Assembly: GCA_022778715.1 (NCBI GenBank)
Contig: JALFRW010000021.1
Location: 1-64,000, forward strand
Direction of reading: 5' to 3'
Length of the DNA: 64,000 nt
From: Ezakiella sp.
Lineage (GTDB): Bacteria > Bacillota > Clostridia > Tissierellales > Peptoniphilaceae
Part shown: piece after piece, positions 46,108 through 53,700 of the stretch
Numbering within the stretch: the stretch's first letter is position 1
Layout of the letters: every line of letters begins with the position of its first letter
Translations under genes and position numbers: made by a program
Notes under the pieces: model-generated
The model's input: only the letters and a program-made list of their open reading frames with translations
What the model was told of the DNA's origin: nothing
Databases searched by the model: none

Positions 46108-46995
46108 ATGATGTCAGAATTTGAGGTCCGTATTGTAACCGTTGACGCATTTACAAAGTGTAGATTTGGCGGAAACCCGGCGGCAGTTATTTTGGAGTGT
46201 CAAGAAATTCCGGAAGGCTTTTACCAGCCAATCGCAAACGAAATAAACCTCGCTCAAACAGTATTTGTGGAACAAATTAGTCCGGACTTTTTTAAGCTTG
46301 ACTTTTATACCCCTAATGCTCAACTGTCTTATTCGGGACACGCGACTTTGGGTGCATTTTATGTGCTGGCAGATACCGGATATATTAGACCCCTTGAAAA
46401 TGGAGTGAAGAGTGTACATGCGCTTATGATAGATAAAACAGTGCTCGAAATTAAAATCTCTTATGAGGGGTATAAGGTGAGCAATGTAGCCATACTTTGC
46501 CCTAAACCAAGGGTAAACAAAGAATTCAAACACACGATTAATAAGGACTTAGTCCGAAAGATTTTAAAAATAGGCTCAAATTCGATTTTAGACGTGGTAG
46601 TTGGAGGCTGTTTTCAAGACGATATTTTCGTTCTGGTCGACAACAAAGAAACACTTTATTCAATTAAGCCGGATCCATGGGTTTTAAAATCGATTAATTT
46701 TAGCACAAGGACGCAAGGTCTATTTGCTTTTACCGATGAAATTAAAGGCAATGCCACTCATAGTTATGCAAGATATTTTTCGCCGCTTTACGGCATTCCG
46801 GAAGAAATAGCAACTGCAACGGCTGCTGTTTATGCAGGCAATATGCTTTTGATTAAATCCGGCGAAAAACATATAGATATCTATCAAGGTCAAAATATGC
46901 ACAGGCCCTCGAAGGTTGAAGTGGACAACATTGATGACCAATTGTGGGTTAGCGGAGTTGGAAGATTAGTTACTGATGGTATTATGAAGATATAA
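46108..46995 (+). CDS. PhzF-family isomerase-like protein with altered active site
   Basis: This 295-aa protein has the PhzF/diaminopimelate-epimerase fold: VDAFTKCRFGGNPAAV at the start, then YTPNAQLSYSGHATLGA, and YGIPEEIATATAAVYAG in the second half. In PhzF enzymes the catalytic glutamate lies in an N-L-S-E-T motif; here the matching segment reads NLAQTVFV, so Glu is replaced by Gln. The usual E-D-P-A-T-G-S-A motif is also changed. It may therefore be a non-isomerase relative. It lies 21 bp after parB in the same direction. It could begin at either of two adjacent ATGs after GAGGTG. Substrate is unknown. Confidence 0.85.
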   Translation: MMSEFEVRIVTVDAFTKCRFGGNPAAVILECQEIPEGFYQPIANEINLAQTVFVEQISPDFFKLDFYTPNAQLSYSGHATLGAFYVLADTGYIRPLENGVKSVHALMIDKTVLEIKISYEGYKVSNVAILCPKPRVNKEFKHTINKDLVRKILKIGSNSILDVVVGGCFQDDIFVLVDNKETLYSIKPDPWVLKSINFSTRTQGLFAFTDEIKGNATHSYARYFSPLYGIPEEIATATAAVYAGNMLLIKSGEKHIDIYQGQNMHRPSKVEVDNIDDQLWVSGVGRLVTDGIMKI

Positions 46996-47007
46996 GGAGG
47001 AGATTTT

Positions 47008-47652
47008 ATGACAAAATTAGTAGATTTAAGCTTGAAAGGTTATATTGACGAAGTTTGGGGAGAAAAGCCGGCACCGGGTGGCGGAAGCGTTGCAGCATAT
47101 GCGGCAGCTCTTGGTGCGTCGCTAACGCAAATGGTGGGAAGTCTTACCATTGACAAAAAAGCTTTTGAAGAACTCACAGACGAAGAAAAAAACTTGATGA
47201 AAGAAAATCAGGAAAACCTTACAGAAATTAGAAATGAACTCGTGGACATAGTAGACACTGATGCAAACAGCTTCGACGACGTTATGGCTGCATTTAAATT
47301 GCCAAAAGACACGGACGAGGAAAAAGCTGCAAGAAAAGAAGCTATTCAAACCGGATATAAAAAGGCACTTGAAACTCCAATCAGAGCCGCAGAACTCGCT
47401 TTGGAAGGCATGAGACTTCAACACATTTATGCCGTTAAAGGCAACAAAAACGCTATCACTGACGTTGGAGTTGGCACGCTCTTACTACAAGCCGGACTGG
47501 AAGGTGCATTATTTAACGCACTAATCAATCTAAATTCTGTAAAAGATGAAGCATACGTTGCAGAAAAACGTGCGCAAATTGACGCAATCATGAAAGAAGG
47601 AAACGATCTGAAAGCTGACACTTTGAGAATTGTTTATTCAAAGCTTAACTAG
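47008..47652 (+). CDS. Cyclodeaminase/cyclohydrolase family protein (FchA-like)
   Basis: This 214-aa protein is a stand-alone member of the formiminotetrahydrofolate cyclodeaminase family. It opens with the family motif KPAPGGGSVAAYAAALGASL, continues with the VDTDANSFDDVMAAFKLPKD helix and is mostly helical. Stand-alone forms act as methenyl-THF cyclohydrolase (FchA) or formimino-THF cyclodeaminase. No other folate gene is adjacent, so the reaction cannot be fixed. It belongs to the parAB operon with GGAGGAG before the ATG. Confidence 0.9.
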   Translation: MTKLVDLSLKGYIDEVWGEKPAPGGGSVAAYAAALGASLTQMVGSLTIDKKAFEELTDEEKNLMKENQENLTEIRNELVDIVDTDANSFDDVMAAFKLPKDTDEEKAARKEAIQTGYKKALETPIRAAELALEGMRLQHIYAVKGNKNAITDVGVGTLLLQAGLEGALFNALINLNSVKDEAYVAEKRAQIDAIMKEGNDLKADTLRIVYSKLN

Positions 47653-47660
47653 AGGCTGCT

Positions 47661-48782
47661 ATGATTTACCTTGACAATGCTGCTACGTCTTTTCCGAAAC
47701 CGGAAATTGTCTACAAAGCATGTGATTACGCACTTCGCAACTCGGTGAACCCGGGGCGAGGTGCTTATCCGATAGCAATGGATTCGGCAAGGATGATTTT
47801 TTCGTGCAGAAATACGATTAAAGATTTTATTAATGCAGAAAGCACAAGAAATATCGTCCTTACAAAAAATTGCACTGAAGGTCTAAATATTGCAATTTTT
47901 GGTGCTCTATCCCCAGGGGATCATGTGGTCACTACTGTACTCGAACACAATTCGATACTTAGACCACTTCACGAAATGGAGATGAGAGGCGTAGACGTCA
48001 CTTATGTTGAACCGAAAGGCGATCTCACAAAAGAAATTTTAAAGGCAATAAAACCAAACACCGCAATGGTTGCAATCAGCCACATTGATAATTTGGTAGG
48101 CTATTTAAAAAATATTGACACTATTGGCAACAGTTTGAATCCAAACATATTATTTTTGGTGGATGCAGCTCAATCAATAGGCCACGTAAAAATCGACGTA
48201 CAGATGTCTAAAATCGATTTGCTTGCGGCACCCGGCCACAAGGGACTTTACGGACCAATGGGCACCGGCTTTTTGTATGTAAAAGAACCGGAGAGAATAA
48301 CCACGTTTATGGTGGGCGGCACCGGAAGTGAAAGCGCAAACCCGATTCAACCAAACTTTTCTCCGGACAAATTTGAGGCCGGCACGCTCGCGGTTCCGGT
48401 ATTTCATGCGCTGGAAAAAGGCATAAAATTTATTAATGAAGAAAGTATTGAAAAAATTGGCGGCAAAATTCACGCACTTGCAAAAAGACTTTATGATGGA
48501 CTAAAAGAAATTGACGGCGTGAAGATTTACTCACTTGACGGTGAGATAACCTCGGTGGTATCAATAAATATAAAATCGCTTGACTCCGGATTTGTTGCAG
48601 ATAAGCTCGCTAATGAATACGGTATCGCAACAAGAAGTCAAATTCACTGCGCACCGCTAGCTCATAGATTCTTTGGCACAATTGACACCGGCATGGTGAG
48701 ATTTACACCGGGATATTTTACAACTGAAGAAGAGATAGATCAAACCGTTCTCGCCGTTAAAAAAATTGTGGAGGAAAATTGA
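47661..48782 (+). CDS. Class V aminotransferase, cysteine desulfurase family
   Basis: This 373-aa PLP enzyme has the NifS/CsdA fold: start YLDNAATSFPKP, LVDAAQSIGHV, the PLP lysine in APGHKGLYGPMGTG and RFTPGYFTTEEEID near the end. It matches the stand-alone cysteine desulfurase-like family found in clostridia and enterococci (EF2568 type) rather than IscS. It may mobilise sulfur from cysteine or a related substrate; no Fe-S assembly gene is adjacent. A conserved cysteine is seen in IHCAPLAHRF. It is part of the parAB operon, 8 bp after the FchA-like gene. Confidence 0.9.
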   Translation: MIYLDNAATSFPKPEIVYKACDYALRNSVNPGRGAYPIAMDSARMIFSCRNTIKDFINAESTRNIVLTKNCTEGLNIAIFGALSPGDHVVTTVLEHNSILRPLHEMEMRGVDVTYVEPKGDLTKEILKAIKPNTAMVAISHIDNLVGYLKNIDTIGNSLNPNILFLVDAAQSIGHVKIDVQMSKIDLLAAPGHKGLYGPMGTGFLYVKEPERITTFMVGGTGSESANPIQPNFSPDKFEAGTLAVPVFHALEKGIKFINEESIEKIGGKIHALAKRLYDGLKEIDGVKIYSLDGEITSVVSINIKSLDSGFVADKLANEYGIATRSQIHCAPLAHRFFGTIDTGMVRFTPGYFTTEEEIDQTVLAVKKIVEEN

Positions 48783-49276
48783 TGCCACCGGAATATTTAA
48801 TGTATTTGGCACTTAGTGCCTGCTTGATAAGTGTGGTGCTTTTGGTGCTTATTTGTGTTTTATTTTATAAACAAAAAAAGCTAAAAAAACAAATCGACAC
48901 GCTCACATACGGATTGGAGGGCGTGAATATTGAAAAAACTCTAGCAAGAATTGAAAAAGATATAAACGATATCGAAACTGCAAACATTCTAAAAGACGAT
49001 AAAATCTCAAGACTTCAAACTGATTTAAATTTCACAATTAGAAAAATTGGATTTGTAAAATACAACGCCTTTATTAATAAAGAAGCCGGTCGCGGCGGAG
49101 AGTTGTCTTTCTCAGTTGCGTTTTTAGACGGATTTGACAACGGATTCGTGCTCTCAAGCATCTATACCAGCCAAACCAGCGTTTGCTATGCAAAGCCAAT
49201 TAAAAATAAAAAATCGGAAATTCCACTTTCCGACGAGGAAATGTATGCCATTGAAAAGGCGATCACGGGAGTCTAG
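48782..49276 (+). CDS. DUF4446 membrane protein
   Basis: This 164-aa protein has one N-terminal membrane segment (about 7-30, LALSACLISVVLLVLICVLF), a charged coiled-coil stretch and the conserved DUF4446 C-terminal domain (IRKIGFVKYNAF, then GGELSFSVAFLDGFDNGFVLSSI). The family is of unknown function and is known to sit near parAB in clostridia, as it does here. ATG overlaps the upstream stop (TGATG), with GGAGG at good distance; an adjacent TTG at 48779 is less likely. Membrane location with a cytoplasmic domain is predicted from the sequence. Confidence 0.9.
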   Translation: MPPEYLMYLALSACLISVVLLVLICVLFYKQKKLKKQIDTLTYGLEGVNIEKTLARIEKDINDIETANILKDDKISRLQTDLNFTIRKIGFVKYNAFINKEAGRGGELSFSVAFLDGFDNGFVLSSIYTSQTSVCYAKPIKNKKSEIPLSDEEMYAIEKAITGV

Positions 49277-49288
49277 AAAGGAAATATA

Positions 49289-49804
49289 ATGAATTTAATT
49301 GATAAAATTGATGTTATTGAAGATTTTCCAAAAGAAGGAATTTCTTTTAAAGATATAACCACACTTTTAAAAGATAAAGAAGCTTTCAAAGAAGCTGTTC
49401 GTGCGCTTGCAGAGCCACTTAAAAATGAAAAAATCGACTACATTATAGCCCCTGAAGCAAGAGGATTTGTACTCGGATGCCCGGTTGCGTACGAACTTGG
49501 AATCGGATTTATTCCAATTAGAAAAAAAGGCAAACTACCGAGAGAAACTATTTGCGTTAGCTACGACAAAGAATATGGCTCCGACGAACTGTACATGCAC
49601 AAATACGACCTAAATCCGGGCGATAGAGTGGCCATTATAGATGATCTTTTAGCAACAGGAGGCACCATTAAAGCTACAGAAGAACTCGTTAAAAAGTCGG
49701 GTGCTAAGGTGGTGAAAATCGGATTTTTAATAGAACTTACAGAACTAAAAGGAAGAGAAAAGCTCGACTCCGATGTGTACTCCATAGTACAGTATGAATT
49801 ATAG
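49289..49804 (+). CDS. apt: Adenine phosphoribosyltransferase
   Basis: This 171-aa enzyme converts adenine and PRPP to AMP (purine salvage). The family start IDVIEDFPKEGISFKDITTLL, the APEARGFVLG segment and the PRPP-binding IIDDLLATGGTIKA are all present. It is the last gene of the parAB operon, 12 bp after DUF4446, with GAAAGGA before the ATG. The terminator at 49976-50002 ends the operon. Confidence 0.96.
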   Translation: MNLIDKIDVIEDFPKEGISFKDITTLLKDKEAFKEAVRALAEPLKNEKIDYIIAPEARGFVLGCPVAYELGIGFIPIRKKGKLPRETICVSYDKEYGSDELYMHKYDLNPGDRVAIIDDLLATGGTIKATEELVKKSGAKVVKIGFLIELTELKGREKLDSDVYSIVQYEL

Positions 49805-49975
49805 CTTTTCCATAATAAGGTTGTTATTTTTCGATTTGTTTTTTCTAACGAAACCTGCTCAAGCACATTCATTAGAAGAAATCTCACAACCTTAATATTA
49901 ACTCTTTCTAAAAAGCTTCAATGATTCTTTTAATTTCAAAAAATTTGTAATATAACAATATAAACTGCATGTATT

Positions 49976-50002
49976 AACGAGTGGTGTTCCACTCGTTTTT
50001 TA
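49976..50002 (+). terminator. Terminator of the parAB-apt operon
   Basis: A perfect 9-bp stem AACGAGTGG/CCACTCGTT (49976-49984, 49989-49997) with a 4-nt loop, followed by a T-run. It lies 172 bp after apt. Confidence 0.9.
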
Positions 50003-50670
50003 TTCATTTAGTATTATTATTTCTTATAAAGCACCACTTGCGATGAAAGCATCATCGTATTAACAAACATTTATAAATACACTAACATAATTGCGAATAG
50101 TATTGCTTTAATGTGATTGTTAGTAGGAATCGTTTATAATGTGTTCGTGGTATGCTGTTGGTATACGTCTTTGTGATCTCTTCGTTGTGTTCTATTCGTT
50201 GTGTTCTATTCGTTATGATTTTTTTGTGATTTTTTATTTTCAATCTCTTCGTGTACTCTTTCTTTCTATATTTATTTTGTATCTCTTTATTTATTTCTTT
50301 ATTTTATTCTCTTCATTTTCACTCTATTCTTTTGTATTAAATGTGGTGAACTACTCTACTTATAGAAGCGGCGCTTCCTTGATTCAAACATTTCTTTTTT
50401 CACTCCGATGACGTAAATAAACGTCTTTCACATGCAACAAAGGTATGAGTTTGGTGTTTTATCCCTCATATCTATTTAATTTTTCTAAGTTTCTTTTTAC
50501 AAATTCCAATATATTATTCCATATTCAAATTATGTGCTTCTCTTTTCAATACATATTTTCTTATATAGCCTGCAGCACCAACTTTTTATCGCGTTTTATT
50601 TTCTCAATCTTCTCACTAAATATATCCCTACATAGTTCATTGCTGATTATATGCAAATATCACGTTAAAC
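50003..50670. other. Long non-coding, pyrimidine-skewed region
   Basis: This 670-bp stretch holds no convincing gene. Two plus-strand frames (50139-50411, 50445-50780) are made almost entirely of Phe, Leu, Ile, Ser and Tyr codons from T/C-rich DNA, lack ribosome sites, and the second runs into the reverse-strand protease gene. A 14-bp unit TTCGTTGTGTTCTA is repeated in tandem (50181-50194, 50195-50208, part of a third). From about 50220 to 50345 the plus strand is nearly all pyrimidine. Confidence 0.6.
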
Positions 50671-50703
50671 ACAAAAAAGGCCATGGATTTCATAGCCTTT
50701 TTG
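50671..50703 (-). terminator. Terminator of the protease-rhodanese-thioredoxin gene
   Basis: An imperfect stem AAAAAGGC/GCCTTTTT with CATG/CAT pairing inside, 11 bp after the stop on the minus strand; T-run on the outgoing side. Confidence 0.7.
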
Positions 50704-50713
50704 TGTTTATAAA

Positions 50714-53700
50714 CTATTTAGAAACTGTATCTCCGATTGTGCCCACAATTTGTAGTACTTGCGCATTAGATTCAAAATAGCTTAGGTTTGTGATGTTGCC
50801 GTCTTTATCCAAATACATCAAGCATGGTACATAATTGGAGCTGATTAGGTTAAAGAGTGTACGAGCATTGTAGTGGAAATATGGTCTCATTTGTGTGAGT
50901 CCAAGTCTATTCAAGATGTTGTCAATTGAATAAGTGTTTCCGCTGGTCATTGCTTCAACCATGTTAAAGCTTGATTTATTGATGTTTACTAAGCTTTTCC
51001 AACTGCCTTGGCATCCTCCGCATTCAGGGTAACCCATAGCGATAACTGTTGGACGTCTGCCGTCCATCAATGAACCAATTGTTACCGATTGACCACTCAT
51101 ATTTGTTAAGGTGTAGCCCTTAACATTTGTGCCATAAGCGTTTTTAAGTTTTGGTAATAAGTCGCCGCTGGTTAGATGATTGAATTCACCTCTGTTGTAT
51201 CTATCGTTATAGCTTAATGATTGATTTGACGGATCTGGATCTGGATCCGGATTCGGCTCATTTCCTACAAGCATAAATGTTCCTTCAGTAGCATTTCCAC
51301 TGTAGGAGCCTGTGAGTTCAGCTTTAACAGTATATTTTCCTAATGGTTCATTTGCATTCGGACTGTAAGTTATAGATGCTTGTCCGTAGTAACTTGTAGT
51401 TTTATTGTATTCATAAGATTTTCCATCCGGGTAGAAGAAAGTGAATTTTACGCCTTCATTTCTGATTGCAGTACCGTTTGAGTCCTTAACATATAAGTTG
51501 ATATTGACTCTTTGTCCCGGTTTAAAGCTTGTACCGCCAAATGTTAGATTCATAACTACGTTATTTTCCGGCTCAGTGCCAATAACTTCAAAAGTCTTTG
51601 TAACTTTTTCAGCGATGTAGTTATCGCCTAAAACTTCAATTGTAATTTTGTAAGTTCCTGTTGCAGTGTTTGAGTCCGGTGTAAAATACAAATTAGTGAT
51701 TCCGGAGTATGAAGTGTTCCTGTCATAAGTTCCTGTTTGGTATGAGTTGTTTGGATACTCGAATGTGTATCTGATATTTGTATTTCTGATCGGGTTTCCA
51801 TTCATATCATACAACTTAGCAGTCATCGTGATTCTTTCATTTTGTTTAATTTCTGGTTTATCAAAGCTTAAGTCTAATCTTGCGTTATAAAGAGCTGGTT
51901 CTTCTCCTCCGTCTTCAACGTCCAAATTTAAAGTTTTCTTTAGTAAACTATAAAGTCCGTCTTTATCAAGTGCACCGGCAATATTTAAGAGTCTGCCGTT
52001 TTCGTCAAGCACAACTGTATTAGGTGTGGTTAAGAATCCAAGGCGTGATGCCCAAATCTTTTCGTCTGCGTCATAGTAGATGTGGTCTTTAAATTGTTCT
52101 ATATTTAAATCTTTCAAAACTCTGTCTACAAAGTCAACTGTTGATTTTACGTCTTCTTCAACGCTTGTTACAACTTCGATAAAATTGTATTTATCATGTG
52201 GTAGTGGTGCCATAGCTTTCCACATATCAACACAAGCACCGCATCCCGGGTAACCGAATACTAAAACTGTCTTCTTTTCCGGGTCTATTAAATCTTCAAG
52301 TCTGTGGTCTCTTAAATTTGCGTCTTTTACGAAATATTGAAGAATGTTTTTACCATAGTTTTTATTTAGAGATTCATATTCAAATGAAGTTTTGTCTAAG
52401 TGTCTGTATTCACCATTTCTTTCTCTGGTTTCACGTGTTGTGAATAATTCATCTCTAACGCCAACACTAAACATTGCAAGTCCGTTTGCCTTTTTAAAGT
52501 CGTTGTAGCTTGCAACTGCTTCAATTGTATAGCGACCTTGTGTTGAAATTTTATTGAAGACAACTTCAGCTTCGCCGGTGTTGCCTGATTGAACATTTTG
52601 TGTTTCAACAGTACGTCCGCTTGCATCTTTTAATGCGAGAGTCACATCAGCTTTTCTTACATAGTTTCCTTCTAAATCTGTTACAATAACATTTGCTTTA
52701 ACTTGTGAGTTTACGCTGTAAACAGCATTCGGAGTTTGAATATTTAGGTCAAGAGCTTTTTCATATTCCGGGAATACTGACGGTCTGTTTTCTCTGAGCC
52801 ATTTTGTCATTCCGCCATTCATCCAATAAATCTTTTTAAAGCCCATGTCTTTCATCATTTCAGCAGTTGCGCCGGAACGAACTTGGGTTCTGCAATACAA
52901 TAGATAAGTTTTGTTTTTATCCAATGTCTTTAAGAAATCGGCATGATCTTTTGCATAGTAGTCATGGTGAATTACACCATCAATATGTGATTCGTTGTAT
53001 TCAGCTTTTGTTCTAACATCGAATACTACAAAGTTTTCATTCCCTTTGTTTTCTTCTATCATTTTTTGAGCTTCATCGGTTTCAATCATTTTGTAGATTG
53101 TTTCTTCCGGTTCAACCGGATCGACAGGATCAACTGGATCAACTGGATCGACAGGATCAACTGGATCAACTGGATCAACCGGGTCCGGAGTAACATTTCC
53201 AAATGTTACAGTGTATTCAGCGTTGCCCGGTTCATAATTGTATCTTGTAACTTGAGCTGTAATTTTATATTGTCCGTCCGCCATTGTGTTGTTTGGTTGA
53301 ATATACATGGAAGCTCTTCCATAATAGTCGGTGTATTTTGTCAAACTTGTTCTGAAGTTGTTTGGTCCTGTTACTGTGATAACGATCGGTGCGCTGCTTA
53401 CTGCTTTACCGTTTCCGTCAACAACTTGAAATGTGAAGTTTGCCCTTTCTTTAGAATCATAAGCTTCTTTGTCAGCCGCAATTGTCAAATCAAGTGAATA
53501 TGGGCTAATATATCTAGTAACTTTGAAAGTTGCTGTACCCACAGAATCTTTATATCCGTTCTTAGATGCAGTAACTTTTACTTGATAATCACCAATCGGT
53601 CCGTTGTTCGGGCTGTAGTTATAAGTCACAGTGCCATAGTAGTTGGTTCTGCCAGTGCTTGTGTGAACAACGCCATCAGGATTTGTGATTTCAGTCTTTA

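Noticed and set aside
50139..50780. Two plus-strand reading frames as membrane proteins
   Set aside because: Low-complexity T/C-rich DNA gives Phe/Leu/Ser strings; no ribosome sites, and the second overlaps the end of the reverse-strand protease gene.
53112..53175. CRISPR-like or mobile repeat
   Set aside because: The 9-bp units are in frame inside a coding region and encode a Pro-Val-Asp linker.
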